Positions 12,612 through 27,633 of a stretch of 64,000 bases of DNA are shown here, in pieces. How positions within the stretch are numbered: the stretch's first letter is position 1; every line of letters starts with the position of its first letter. A program made the translations under genes and the position numbers. The notes below the pieces were generated by a model. That model saw only the letters and a list, made by a program, of their open reading frames with translations. It did no database searches and was not told the origin of the DNA. The stretch comes from Diploscapter coronatus (taxonomy: Eukaryota > Nematoda > Chromadorea > Rhabditida > Rhabditidae), in NCBI GenBank assembly GCA_964036155.1, contig OZ038422.1:35797201-35861200 (forward strand). The letters are read 5' to 3'.

Positions 12612-15600
12612 TCACAATTCCAATTCCGCCTCGCCGTACTCCTCATCTTCTGCATTTTCTGCCTCGTGCATTTGCTCATCTGCCTGCTGCTGCTCCGCTC
12701 TTCTGGCTCGTTTCGACATTGGCATCCTTCTGCAATTTTTTCTTATGAAAAAAATGATTTTTAAGGGGAAAAAATGTTAGAATATTAAAAGAAATAAAAT
12801 CTCACCCAGGAGTATTCTCCTCATCGCCTTCTTCATCACCACCCTGCCTGGTTCTCCTTCTTTGTCTGCCACTTCGGGGAGTTTCCTCTTCCTCTTCCTC
12901 TTCTTCTTCATTCAAATCATCCATTCGCGAGCTCCTTCTTCGGCGTCCTCTGTCACTTCTGCAACAATTTCAAATCATATTCTCTTTATTCAAAAGTTCA
13001 CGAATTTTTCATAAAAATAAAATTTATTTATTTATTTTAATTCGGACTTGTTATCAACACGCAAAAAACGATAATTTGATCATTGAGGGCCATACAGGTG
13101 AATGAAACTTTTTTTCATCCCTTCGAAGAAATAGCGCAAACAATGTAGAGTTAGAGGATTTCCTCTGCATTCTCTAGCTCTCGATGATCGCTTTCTTTCG
13201 CGTTACAAATAATCAAAAGCTTAAAATATGCATGATCTTCAATGTTTTTATCCAAAGCTAATTTGAAGCTATAGGGAACTATCATGAAACGCAGGTTTTT
13301 CTTCTTTACAAACGCTAGCCTTCCTCGAAACATTTGAAAATTTCTCAGAAAGAAGCAAACAATTCAGGGAGGTCCTACCTGCTGGACATCCTCCTTCTCC
13401 TGCTGTGCGTGGTGTCAGCCCTCCTGATGCTTTTCTCTTCCTCCTCATCTTCGACCTCGAAATCGTCATCCTCATCTGCATCTTGATGCGCTCTGCGAAG
13501 CTTCTGCTTCTTTCTGAAAAATCAATAAATTCATTTTTTCGAGAATTGCATGGACAAGTTGAGCGGATTTGAGAAAATTGGCTTCCCGTAAAATTCATCA
13601 TGGCTTAGGGTTAGGGATGCAGGAAAAAGCAAATAACTGGCAAATTTTACAAGTCAAAAAATTTCAAACCACTTTAACAGCATGAAATGAGATAATTTTT
13701 AGCGAAAGAGAAATATCATGCCATCTTTTCCGCCTCTCAATTAGGCAACTCATCTCATTCATGAGGCTAACCGCGGCTTGAAATTTCCCAAGTTTGAAGT
13801 TGAATTTGAAAGATTCTCGTCTTTATAATGTTCACCAATGGAGAAAATGCCTACTTGACGGGTGGCTTATGGTCGTGCTCCTTCTCGTGATCGTGCTTCG
13901 CGTACTCCAGCAGTTCGTCGGACGCGTATTGCTGGAATTTTGCAATGAATAATTCTTTCATATAATAAATTTTCTTTTTATTTTAAAAGAAATTCAGTGG
14001 GATTGCTTGCCACAAATTGATGGAAACCTGAAAAAGTAGTTGCACTAGTTGTGCATTGTTGCTAGCAAAATAGCATAGAAAAAGAAGATTTTCCTTAATA
14101 AAGTCTATACAAAGTCGCATGCAACGAGGTGTTACGATACACTACTTTTCCGAAGTATCAAAATGTTCATTCATTCTTGAAAAATGAATTCCACTTTCTT
14201 ATGCAAGTATTTCAAATGCATTTTTCTTTCCAGAAAAAAACAAGAAAATCCTCAAATTTTTAACATTTGTTCATATTGGTCACATCTCTATAATTGTCAT
14301 ATTGGCTGAATTTTTCAAGAAATCTGTCCGGATCCACGAAATTCTGGGAGTCCTTCCTATGTGAACTCTCCAGTGGGGATAAGATTCTTATAAGAAGCTT
14401 TCGGAGGATCTGAGAGTTTCGTGGATCCGAGGGCACTGAATTGTCAAACGGTCTTACCTGATTGGGATCAGAATTCTTGAGCGGCGCGAAGAAGGCCTTC
14501 ATGAGGAAGACTTTCTCGTTGCCCTCCTGTCCCGCGGTGATGCGCGTCTTCCTCTCGTTTAGCTGCAGCATCACGTCACATAGAATCCAGATTTTCTGCA
14601 ACCCATAAACAATTATTCGAATTTCGGCATCAATTAGATGATATCGAATTTTCGATTTCTTATTCTTTATATTGTCATGGTCGAATAGCGAAAAAGTTCG
14701 TTAGTTAAATTACGGGGCGTTTACGCGAATGTTTGCGGGCGTGCGCACAACAGTCAATTGATTTACTCTCATTTTAACAACCATGACTGTACGGAATTGA
14801 GAATCGAAATTCTGCACATCAAATGGCCGTTGTGCACACGTCCGTAGACTTCGCGTAATAACCTCGCTATTTAACAAATGAACCTTTTCGCTATTTGACT
14901 AAGACAATAGATCTTCATTGTTTGTATTCTAACGTTTCATTTTAGTTAAACCTTAGGAGGTGCAAAATCCTAACTTTGAATTTTATTTTTTCGAATAAGG
15001 ATGAACGAAATTTGCATATTTGATCGAAAAAGAGATTTACCTTGGCGGATTCCCAGAGTTTCTCTTGCTTCTCCACGAGGGGCATTTGCTCTTCGCTGAA
15101 GGTTGCCAGATGCTGGGAAATCAGTTTGTCGCCCATGTGTTTCATCTGAAAAACGGTATCGATCATGAATTAAGGAGGGAGTTTTGGTGTTTTGAATAAA
15201 TTTCTAAACATTTCTCACGTGAAGCATCATCCGTCGAACGAACCTGCCCACGTGCTTTCTGTAATCGGGGATGGTGTCTTCGTGGAGGTCGAGCAGCAGC
15301 TGGTAGAGTGTCCGCAGAAGTCTACAAATTTGAGGCTGAGTAATTTTTTCTCCCAAAAGTATGTAATGATTTCTCCTAAACATTATTCCTCGATGCGTTT
15401 CTTTTCCCGTCTTAGGAAAGAAAATTACGTAGGAAAAATTTGACCATCGAAATCCTCACTCAAATTAATAAAAAATATACATTTCGCAAGAAAATATCGA
15501 CCAAAGTCGATCGATTTCCTTGTTGTGTTTCTGCCCATAATTGTTTCGAGATGAAATTTAGAGTTCTTTTCAGGTCGTTTCACTCTAAACGCGAAAATAG

Positions 15601-18600
15601 TGTTACAAAGATGAAAAGTGAGTGAAATTTTTCTAAAATGTAACTTACCCGACGTAGAGCTTCAAGTCCTCAGAAATGTGCACGTGAGGGATCAGATAGA
15701 TGGTGTAGGGCAGCACGTATTCGGGGCGGAACAAAGAGAAGTAGCCTGCAAATTCAATCATTGTTTGATAATTCAAAACAGAATTTAGAAAAAAAATGAA
15801 TCAGACTCAAAACACATGATTATTTTTATTTTAAATAAAAGAATAAAATATTTTGATCTCATAAAGTAATCTCCGGTGTGATAACTAATCAAATCTGTTG
15901 ACACCTTACTTGAAAGAACGCAATTTAGCAAGAACAATTTTTCCCTTATATGCGAAGCTTTTCTCCAGCTCCTTTGCAAAAATTCTTTTAAAATTACTTG
16001 TCTCCAGTTATTCATGATTTTGATTCAAATATTTGAAAGATTTGTTTCTAAATACTCATAGTGTTACTTGTTCTGTCGTCACATTTGTCATAGACCTTCT
16101 TCAATTCGTTCAGGCAGCTCATCACGCATTCGCCACTCTGATGCATGTACCTGCAACGAGTCGTTTCTCATTTTTTATCCATTCGGTTTTATAAGGCAAG
16201 TTTAGGCAGCCGCTTTATAATAGGCCATAGGACAGTAGAGTCCTTAGTCTCTTTTATAGCTAGATGACAGCTTTTCACAGTACTATTACCCCTACGACCT
16301 ATTAAAACCCAGGCATTTAATAAATAGTGTGTGGAGCACGAAATTATTGCTGAAAGGAAGACGATCTTTTTTTAACTTTCTAAGGATTCATTAAATGAAA
16401 TTTTTCATCATTTAGTTTTGCAGGGAAATACAAAAATTATCTCGTCACTTTCTAAAACTCAAAAACCAGTTCATTTTAAATAACAATTCTTATTTAAAAG
16501 TAAAGAAGTCCAGGTCTAATTTTAGTTTGATGTCATCTTTGAGCAGGCACATCAGCGCTTAAGTCAGATCTTTTTTGCGTGCCACTCAGGATAACATATT
16601 CAGATAAAATCCTGTTGCGTGTCTCTTTGTGTATCAATTTTCCATAGAAATTTGTGCCTGCGTACTCCTTCTCCTATATTTTTTATTTTGGGTAAAAATC
16701 TGACTAGGTTTGTCTTTAATTGTTTAAAAAAAGGAAGGACAAACTCTTTAGCATCATCGAGTTCTTCCTTGTCCTTGTGATGGATGCTGCGCATGTATTT
16801 GGGATACAGATGACCGAGCGACAGGCAGGCCACTCCGAATGGACCGATTCTGCAATCATTCCAAAATGGTATTTGAGAAGTCGGAATTTACAGAAAGTCT
16901 TGATTTTTCATTTTTATAAACATCATCTTAATTTCAAACCGAACGAATTTTCCAAGTATCCGAATTTTTGTACATTTCTAAAAATATTTCTTAGACGATT
17001 CCCTCAATATTATTTTCCATCAACTTTTTCATTTCTACATTCGAAACATTTTTTTTTTCAAAATCTAACAAAGATGATGCAAAACGATCAAATTCAATCA
17101 ATAAAAATATTAAATTTAACAATAGCTAAAAAACATTGAAATTGACATACTTCTTTCTATGGACGCCATTCAAGATCTTGTTTTGGTAGGCCTTGCGAAT
17201 TCCCAAGGGAACTGCCTAAAATGTAATTATCAATTGCTTTTCAAATTTATTATACTATAGCGAGATTTAAATTGATAAATTGGCAATGCGTATTCTGTTA
17301 TGCATCATTTTTCTAGCAAGTTTTTTTTCTTGCGCATCTCCTCGAAAATTTCGCATTCTGGTAGAAAGTTCGTCCGTGCTTGAATGATGTGAGGAATGGA
17401 AATAGTCTACCAGTGAGAGCCTGGAGATCCTCTGGACGATGGACGGGTTGAGGTGCTTCTGGACGACGGGCACGGCGATGTTCTTCAGCAGCAGGATCGA
17501 CGTGTACACGGCTATGTACACGTCCTCCACTTCTCTGTAAACCAGCCAAATCATTTGACATTCAGGAAATATCTTTTTAAATTTGCAAAAAGAAATAGAA
17601 AGCTTCGAGACTTCTGTATGAATTGACAATGTTTAGCAATTGTTTGAGTTTTCGTAGCTTATTAGTAAAAAGAGTTTCAGACATCATTGAAATATCACCC
17701 AAATTCCTACCTTGTATTAGTGAGGACATTCTCCTGAAGTTGCATGTTCATATCGTCATCGCGCTGAAGTCCGTGGTCGCGAATGTACTGAAATAATTCG
17801 AAATTAAAAAAAATGTTCATTTATAAAATATTTATGACAACTTTATCGAGACAATCTCAAACTCACGTCGATAATGAATTCCATCATGTCGTCGTAGTTC
17901 TCGGCGCTGCCCGGCTGACGTGGTCTGCGTGATTCGTTCACGAAGAAGTTCATCGTGAAGCGCTGCATTTCCGACTGAAAAAGGCAAATTCGACAAATTT
18001 TGAGAGACAAATTAGAGGCAAATTGGAAACTTTTGCCTACTAGAGTGATGACTTCCGGCGCGATTTTGATGAGCTCGTCCTTGCAGAAGATCTGGGCTAT
18101 CTCCACATCGGGGATGCCTCTGCCAAGTCGCTCGGCCTTACCCTTCAGCACCTCAAAATTTGGCTCAATATTTAAACTGTTCAGAAATTTTGAAAACTCA
18201 CATTTTGGTAGTACATGCACCAGGCGTAGACGCACTCTCTGATTTCCGGATCGTCGTGGAAGCGCGTGTAGATTTGGAGAAGGGCCTGAAATTGAGATTC
18301 AAAAATACTAATATCTGTCTGTTTCTGTCATCCGTATGCAAATGCAGGTAAGTCGATTCTATCACCATTTTTGTCTTTACCGAGTCATGCAATTATGAAA
18401 TAATTGAGGACTATCTAACCCTGAGCGCTCCCGTGCTACTCTCCTTGTCGAGTCCGATGAGGTTCGTTAGCTGACCGTACTTGTGCTCGTTTGTGGTGAG
18501 CTGAAAACTCCCATTCTTGAACACTTTTCCGAAATGAAAGAGAAATTTCTGTCGGAATTTTCAAGCAAGTCTTTTCACGACTATTTCTAAATTTTTGAAG

Positions 18601-21600
18601 TCTTCTTCATTTCCGAACGATTTTCTTCTTCAAGAATGCTCAAATTCTAGAAAAATATCCTACATCGCACTCCCCAATGAGCTCCTTGAACACCTCGATC
18701 TTTTCCATGTCCGAAGTAACGATGAAGTTGAACATGTTCACCGCGGCCAGGGGCACTTTTCGGCACCCGAATTCTGGCGTCAAGATCAGCTGGGCGACTT
18801 CCTAAAATGGCACATTTTCCTGACTCGTAAAAACACAATAAGAATGCCATAGTAATTAGATTACGAAGAAAAGAAATTCCTGGAAAGTTCAAGTAGTTTG
18901 AAGATGAAAGCGTTGATGAAAAATGGGAAAATAGAGAGAAAAAAACGTCGTTTGTTATCGATTTTCGATTTTCCTTGAAACTTCTATAAAGGATTGTAGC
19001 ATTATCATTCAACCCGCAACTTTGAGCTCAAAAAATTCATAAAAGCCAATCTTACTTTCTTGAATGACGTATACCAGTAGAATAGATGAAGCGTGTTGTC
19101 GTGCACCGACCTGCTCACGACCGACGAGAGGCAGTCCATTCCTTTGATCACTGAAAATTAATCAATTTTAGTTTGATAGTTTTCATTTTCCAAAAATAGC
19201 AAACATGAGAATGCATTGAATTCTCGAAATTTCATTATCATTTTCCCTCGTAAAGTTTGGAGAGATTCAAATTATTCACGAAAATGGAAAAATTTGTCAA
19301 AAACTAACTGAAGAACTGTTTATTGCCGCCCATGTTGTTGCGCGTGATGAAGCAGTGAAAAATGGCGAAGATCGTGTCCTCGTCCAGCAGCAATTTAGAC
19401 TCGTAGCGACACAGCGTCTGGAAATGACTCGATTACTTTGAACGGAACTAGTACATAAAGAATGGAGGTGCTATGCATTATCTTGTACTGCCGAAACTTC
19501 GTCAAGATTCTGACAAATTTAAGGCTACAAAAGAAAGATAGAAACAGCAACACTGTGCAAAGATGGAATTGCAGCAGGAACTTCACGAAATTAAACTGAA
19601 TCTCATCAGAATTTTTGAAAACCTAAAATTTCTTGCAAAAATTCACCTCGAGGAAGACCAGCTCCTTTTTGAGATCGAAGAAGGCGTCCTCGACAGTCAG
19701 GTGCAGGGCCATGATCATAGAGTTGGTTAGGTGCTGTAGAAGGTGCTGAAAATGGCATTTTAAAATTTTTGTCTCTCAAAATGGCATACAAACAGACTTT
19801 CAACTTTGTCTGAAAGTTGTAACTAAAACTCCATTGTAAAAATAGGCAACAGTATCGCACTGCAGTTGTTTTCTTGAATCTATGAAAATGCAACTCTTCA
19901 AGTGTTTTATACGATCTCTATCTCTCTCAAAATCATATTATTGTCCTTTAGCAATAACTTGATGATATTTCAAATGACAATGTATAACTTGCAAGGCTTT
20001 TTTTTCAAATTCGACCCTTTACCCACCTTGATGAAATCCTTGTCGATGTTGAATGGCCTGAGGAGCTCCATCAGCCTTCTGAACATTTCCTTCTCCTCGC
20101 CGGTTCGATTGAACACCTTCTGCACTTGCTCCCAGATTTCTGTCTGGAATATTTACATTTATTCCGAGACATTTTTTTCCGAATAAAATGCACAATCATA
20201 ACGCCGACGATATGCTCCCTTCAAAAGAAATAATAAGCAATTTAGGATTCAAATTTTTCAGAGGAAAAATTTTGGGCACTGAACAGAAATAGGAAATCTT
20301 TCGAGAAATGGCAATTTTCTGCAGAGAAAATCGATAAACTCACGATTTTGCCATCGAGTTGGTCGAGTGGTAGCGTGTCCGAGACGAGCAACTGGATGTC
20401 CTCACACAGCTCCTTCTCGTTGTTCGTGCCCATCAGCAGAGTGTACAGCCAGGGACGGTTCTGCAACATAATGTTTACCTTCTGAATATTAACGGCGCAG
20501 AAAAACGCACTACCATCAATATCTGGAGAAAGCGTTTCTCCATCACGATGAATCATTTTTCTGTACCTTTCAATGAAAGAAACAACTTTTTCTTTATTCT
20601 GATATCTAAAAGACAGGAATGTTTGAAAAAATAACTTGGAAGAACACCAAAGAAGAAAGCCATGCTTCTATCATCCTAGATAAATAGCAAGAAGTACTTT
20701 ATGATGCTTACCGTAACGAACCACATGTCCTCGATGTGCTTGCACATTTTGATCATTTCTTCCTCCTTCTCGCCCGGCTCTGCATTCTCGTTGCTCCACA
20801 ACTTCAGCAGCCTAACAAACGCCTCGTACAGTTTGGTTCGACGCTCGAACAGCTTCTGCAGGCCGCTGAAAGATAGTCATTCTCAATTCATCGTTGAAAA
20901 AGAGCGACGTTGATTTGTCGCGACTTCGCATCATGACGCAATAGTGCGCAAAGTGAGAGCATTTTTTCCTTACACCCTCCTAGCCCTACAGCTCGTTTCG
21001 CTTGGTCAGTACAAATCAAAATCGCCAGAAGTTGGAAAGTTTTATTAATTGTCGTTCAATCTCAAGATGGGGAACAATATAGATTTTGCATTTTCAAGAC
21101 TTTTATTCACACAAGAACTCAGGAAATATATGTTACTATAAAGATTTTTTCTATAAAGTACGACACTAACTTGAACCCGATCTGGTCAGTGGTGGCGATC
21201 AAATCGAGGAGAACACGGACCTTCTGCGAGGGATTCCAGTTTTGATCAATCAAGTGCCTGCAGATCGAGCGGTGCAGAATGTGTCTGCAAATTCGTTCAA
21301 ATACGCTTTGAAGTATTCTTTATTAACTTGTTCATATTGAAAATGCATCAAATTCTGCAATTTCAGAAAATACGTCCAACTCTCTTACATTTTCGAAAGC
21401 CATATCTTTTCAAATTTCTGGAATTACAATTTCATATTCTTCCATCGAAGAAAAATCTCACCTGTACTCATTGGCTCCGTTGAAAGGAGGTTTTCCAGTT
21501 TTGGAGGGTTCGCTGATTTCGTTGTAGACACTGAAGGCGACGGCGCCAACCACGAGCAGTAGCTTGTAGCCTGCAGAGGTGCTCGGTTCGGACAGACACC

Positions 21601-24600
21601 TGTTGCAGTGGTCCATCAGCTTTTTGAGCCATTCCACGCGTAGAGTCGGCTCAAATTTGTCCATGTAAACAATATAAAGCAGAAAAATAATGAAAACCTT
21701 AAATTCTTAAATTTCAGCAGCTGATTTCTCGCAGTAATGCAAACTCGTTAATTTTTATTCAACGACCCCTCTCTGAGTGTTATTAAATCGGAGATTTGGC
21801 TATTTTACGAATAAATTTTTCGTCGAAAGCTATTTTGCCCTTGTTCTCACTTGCCTCCCTTGCCTTTTTATTCTCGAAATAGTCAAATCCGTGATTTAGA
21901 AAATGCCATTCCTCGTCACAAAATGAGAAATATCTTCAGCTAATGTAGTGGGGACATTTTATGATAAGACGTGGAAATTGACGAAGCTTTTCATTTTCAA
22001 ACCTTAGGATCAGTGAGTGCCTTGTATGCAGTCTTCCGGAGGAGTTTTGGGAAGACAGCCTCGTACTTCGTGTCGTCCAGCAGGCTCATCACTGTGTTGA
22101 TTGCTCGATGCCTCACTTCCTCCGCTCCATCGTTCAGCAACTCGATCATTTTATCTGCAAAGAAAAAGGATTTATGTCGCTGAGCACAAACATTTTTGTA
22201 CACGCAACGAGTTTCCCTCGTCACCAAAGTGAAGAAAATGAAGGAATAGAGCTTGACAATATTGCACTCGCAGCTTCATTTTCAAAATTGTTGTCATATC
22301 TTTGTTCTTTATTTCTATTCAGATTCAAAAGCGAAGAATATTTTTTATCGATTTTGTCAACTTTTGAACCAACGATAAAGAAAACAAGAAAAATGTTCAT
22401 GTTAAACTAATTTCATTCGTTTATTCTGGCAGAACAGGTCTGACTTACCAGTGATAGCCTCCCTGATTGCAGGATTTTCAGCCAACATCATCCTCGCGTC
22501 ATGCGCACACTGCACTCGGATCTTCTTCTCTGTGTCACGGAATCTGAAGACCATAAAAATAAAGATTGAAATTTTTAAGCGCCTTTACCAAGAAGAACTC
22601 GTACTAGAAAGTTTAAAGAGAATGAAGTCTTTTTTTATTATTTTCTCGTCTACTGATACAAACGCCGAAAAATGTAACTATTTCGAAAGAAAATTTTGGA
22701 ATAATAACGCGACCATTTTCATAAGTTCTAAAATTCACTTTTCCACATTTCGCAACAAACAGTCTAAATTTTTTAAAACAAAATCAGTTCTCCCTCTATC
22801 GAAAATAAAGTTGCTTAAGATGGAGAATTCGAGTTTTTTTTTGCTTTTAGCATTTCTTTACACTATTTCGGCAATTACTATATGGCGGAGTTATATCTTT
22901 TCCACTATTTCTTTCACATTTCATTCTCTCGTCTATCTCTAACTATAGAACTCAGCCATTTGGTAATCGCCCATTATTGGCACTATTTGCTACTATCAGC
23001 GATGAAATATGACGGCATGAGTGAATTCACATCTAACTGCACCTGTTCATGAACATTTCCCAGGTCTTGTGAGCCTTCTTGAGATTTCCCATTTCGAAGC
23101 AGACGCCAGGCACGGAGCAGATGCGCGACATGCAGATTGTCACCAGATGGCGAAAATCTACGCGCTCATTCTGGAATCAACAATCATAAGACAACAGGAA
23201 CAGCATTGTCAAATCAAAGTTGTCTTTTTTCCTCTTTACAGCGAATCTGTAGTTCGGTTACAAACTCCAATAATAGTGTTGTTGAATCTGTTTCTTATTT
23301 AGAATCCAATTTCCGAACTCAATTTTATTCTTCTTAGAGAATGAACAACTCACGATGATGTGAGTGGCGCTGCAGAGCAGCTTGATGAGATGAAAGGAGA
23401 CCTTGTGCTCGGGATCGCAGCGCACCACCTGAAAAATGGGATATCATATCAAATCTTTCATAGGAGAAAATGACAGACGGAAAAGATAGTAAAACTTTGA
23501 GCTCATTTCAAATCTCACAGAAATAACGAAGAAGAATAATTTCTATTTCCATTACACGATTTCAATTATCAAGTCTAAAATTCTAAATTTAGTAGAAAGT
23601 TTCCCATAAAAATCGACTTACATCAACAATCAACTCGTATAGAGTGCTGAGACTTCTGTCAGTTTTGCTGAAGTTGGAGCCTAGCGGGAAGAATTCCCCA
23701 GGCGAAATGGTTTTCTCCTGGTCCTTCTCCTCGTCGCTCACGTCCTGTTGCAGAGCTGTACCCAGCACCTGCAAGTTTTTCAAATTTAAAGAAGTGAAGT
23801 CGACAAAGAAGAAATGCATTTTCAGTTTTGTCTGAAAACATCACGTTTTGATTGCTCTGTTGAATGTTTCTTTTGAAATATCTTGAGATTACAAGATTGG
23901 AAATGGAAGAAAAATGACGCATTTTATACGCGCAAAACAAACGAGTGTGCATTACGGACAGTCTTGCGGAATTTGTAAAAAAAAAAAAAAATAGAGAAAA
24001 AGAAAATGAAAGCGTGAAGCAATGAGCAGATTTGATGTACACACCTCCTTATTTTTGTGCGTCAGAAAATGCGTAATTTTTTATTTTAATCAATTAGTAG
24101 ACAGTTTACAATACTCAAACTCTCACTGAATCATGAAATAAATATGTTTAACTCTAAAGTTTCTCAAAATGTTGCCGGCTTACATTGATGATCTTCATCC
24201 TGAAGTGTTCGGAGTGGTCGATTGCGTGAGAGAGGAGAGTGCGGGCGAGTGCAGTCGCAGTGGAGAGGGCCCTGCCCTGTGGGGATGGCTGTCGCAGCTG
24301 GAAGAAGAACAGGTCGATCAGGCTGAACGGGCAGAACTCCATTCGAACGATCGTTCGTTTGCATAGCTCTGTCAGGGCGTCCAGCATCTGAATAAGAGAA
24401 GTCAATATTTGACTGTTCACTTTTGAGAAAATTTGCTAATGAATGCCTTTCAAGAAGAAAGCATATGCAGCTCTACTCTCTTTGATCATTGAACCCTCTT
24501 TCCATGTAGATGAATGAGCATTCGTGATACAATATTCTTCTCCTTCTTCGATAAATCCGAAGAAAATACTCAAAACCAACGAATGATCATTATTTTTCAG

Positions 24601-27600
24601 AAATATTAAGGAAAAATCAATGGGAGAAGAATTATTCACGATTTTCCCTACATAGAAAAACTGTTGATGACATTTTGTCTGCTGTTTGTAATTGGAAAAA
24701 AATTCTTCCTGCAATCTACAATAATCTTTATCTGTCGTACCTTCTTCTGAGTGACAGCGTTGTTGGCCGCCTCATCCTCGTCCGCTTCATCCTCTCCATC
24801 GTTGCTCACATCGCGACGAGTTCGCTTCGCTCTCTCAAGTTCAACAATTTTTGGGTATTCTACAAAGATGTTAATTTTATTGTGAATGACCGACTACTTG
24901 GGACGAGATACAAGGATAGTCTTTCTTTCTCCCCTTCTTACGAGTTTCGGATGCGCACTGACGACATTTATTTATTTAGCGATTCTTTTAACTTTCTTTC
25001 GTTTTTAAGGGTAATTATCGATAATTAGCCAATAAATTTGTATAAATATCGGTAAAAGCTAATAGCTGGCAAGTGCCTGTTGCAAAAATCTCGTTAAATT
25101 CGATGAAAAAGTAGAAAAATTTTTTTAAAAAGAATCGGCAAATGGACACGAATGTCGACAACGCGCATCCGAGGCTCAAGTGAGAGGAAGAAAGAAACAC
25201 GCTCCTTTTATTTCGTCTCAAGTTATCGGTCATTTACAATACTCAAATTTGAAAGAATTTCCTGCTATTTCAAAGCAGCTTTTTAACTGAAATTTCAAAC
25301 AAATTTGATTTCTCAGCATTATCCTTTTCTGCGCGATTTCATTCTTATTTCAGGATAAAGCATGACTACAATGATAATGCAATTGTTTTCCACTAAAACT
25401 TATGCATTTCAATTCTTAGAGCTTCCTCTGAAAATGAACAAGCATGAAATATTCAAATTTCATCTTGCATTCTCCAACCTGATTGACGCCAGCAGATACA
25501 GATGCATTCGCCTTCGCATTGTCGTTGTCCTCGTTCCACTCGATCTGTCCACAGATGTGAAACGCAGCCTGGAAGAGAGCAGTGATGGTCCTGGCCTGCG
25601 CGTCCTTCTCGTGCGTCTTCCTCTCCGCCGGACTCTTCGCCACAATGCTCTCGGGGAATACCATCGTAATCATCTGCAAGATTCAACATTTTTTTATCCA
25701 GACCTTCTAGTTATCAACTGAATCTAGTGCGAGGTAACCAAATTTTAAGCAAGTCCAAATCATGTTCTGATTTGTGTTGTAAAATATCGGATATTTGAGA
25801 AAATGATATAGAAAATTCTTTCAAACAGTCCTTATTTTCCATAAAATAGAAAAATGAGTGAATTCTCAATCAAAAACATCTAGAAAAAACATTTCAATCA
25901 AAAATGGATCGAATTTCAACTTTCTAAAGGAAATATCAAACGTGGAAGCAATTTGCTGATACGTCCATTATTCGATACTGGGAGAAGAAAAACTGAATTC
26001 TCACCTGAACAAGCTTGAGGTAATGCTGCCTGAGACGACTGATCCTCGCCCAGTGGCCAATCTCCGTCAGACAATCCTCGAACATCCATTCGAAATCCGC
26101 CTGAAAACACCACATATTCAATTCAGTCAGCTTTGAAGAATCTTCTTCCATCAGAAATTACAATACCATTATTCTATAAACTCCTGAATGAAGATTGGAA
26201 CAAAATGATCGATTTGATGAATTATGAATGAAAAGATCCTATTAAAAAACAATTAATTCTACTTTCTTAAAAAAAGGAACCTTGTATATTCATATTTACA
26301 GGAATAAGACCGAACTCGTACGTTAGATATCGTGTCAATGTCAAGTGATTTTACCGGTGAATTTTTGACTTCGATCTTAATTTTGACAAAACTTTCATTA
26401 AATCGCTTGACACCGATAAGATTTCAGAGCTTGAATTTTCTCTAATCGTTTCCCCATTAATATGAATACATACGTTTATGCACGACGGAAAACTGCGATT
26501 CGTCATTCATCGTCTTTGACTAGTGCTATTCTATCCTTTTGTTTTTAACTCTCCTTCTTCGATTTCTTTTCTGCTTTCGCTAAGCTCGATTGTGAAGAAG
26601 CATGAGTTGGTGTATGAGCAGATTTGCAATTTTCGAAAATTTCGGACCCGCAGGTGTGAGTTTTGGTTTGCAAATCTTTGAATTTGTGCGTTTGACGAAC
26701 CATGAGATCAGAGATGTTGTCGGGGAAGAGGATGGGCGGGTAGGTGAGTCGGTTGAGACTCGCCAGGCTGCACGACAGGAACAGGATCAGCTGCAAATGA
26801 ATATGACTTGTTTCAAAAATTAGAAATTAATTCTTATGGATTTTTTTGGATGAGTATCAAACCATTTCAGGGCATAATTTCCCTTAATTTCACATCATTC
26901 AAAAGATCGAATAGAAAGAAATTGCCTGTTTTTCGAAGAAGAAAGTGTTCGCATTAGAATTAGAACAATGAATGTTACAAGAGGAAATAAGAAATTATCT
27001 CGTGAGAAACAGCATTCTTCAAACCAGACGGAGATAAATCCGCAAATTGATTCACAAAAATGCCATATTGAAAGGAAAAAAATGTTATCGTTTTTTTCTC
27101 GAAAAGATACAATTTTCTTCTGCGAGTTGAACTGAGACGAGTCTGATCAGGGGATATTCCAAAGCATACAGACTACTCAGCACTTTTCATTACATACCTG
27201 GCGATGTTTGGTAGAGTGTTGACGAGTCAGGCCCTGGAGCTTGACGTAGAGGGCCTTGAACTTGTTGTGGTACTGAAGCCGAGGCTGATTGGACTTGTCA
27301 CGCGGGTCCTTGCTCTTGCAGACCGGCTGCGGCTCAGCGACTAGCGCCTCGTAGATCGCCTGCAAACAACGATATTTAGAGATCTCAAACTTCTCATCCT
27401 TGCATTTTCACTTTTGTCCAAAAGTTGTCATTGAAAACCCCAAAAGTAGGAAGCAAGTCCTCTTCAAATTCAAATTCGTGGTGATCCTTGATGAAGTATA
27501 CAGGAAACCTAATTCTGTGGCAAACCTTGAGTCGATTAGCCGTTTCATTGTCGTCGATTCCTCGGATGAGCGAAAGACAGCCCTCGGGATACGTCACGTT

Positions 27601-27633
27601 GTCTCCGTCGTGCGACGGCCTTCCTCTCGGCAT
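12612..27633 (-). CDS. pds-5: PDS5 sister-chromatid cohesion regulator
   Basis: PDS5 is a HEAT-repeat protein that binds cohesin with WAPL and controls its loading and release. About 38 exons give roughly 1,480 aa, against 1,337-1,447 aa in human. First exons: 27633-27526, 27359-27198, 26790-26701, 26100-26005, 25673-25479; last exons: 14595-14458, 13931-13855, 13513-13379, 12958-12806, 12729-12612. Family landmarks are the N-terminal YPEGC...ANRLK, SCSLASLNRLTYPPILFPD, VQCAHDARMMLAENP, RPEYVLPYTIYLIPH and WILCDVMLQL. The C-terminus alternates acidic Glu/Asp runs with Arg/Lys clusters, as in PDS5B. Sequence is divergent, so the call rests on collinear blocks. Uncertain joins: exon 6 start (24833) and the exon ending near 16741, whose phase does not match the next (16150-16068), so a small exon may be missing. 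A TTTCAG acceptor lies 9 nt before the ATG. Confidence 0.85.
26325..26420. repeat. Small inverted-repeat element in a PDS5 intron
   Basis: The arms share TGTCAAGYGATTTTA and its complement. About 45 bp (from CAATGTCAAG through GACTTCGAT) match the interior of the element at 41864-41976, so the two are copies of one family. It lies in the 26701-26100 intron and has no coding capacity. Confidence 0.55.
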
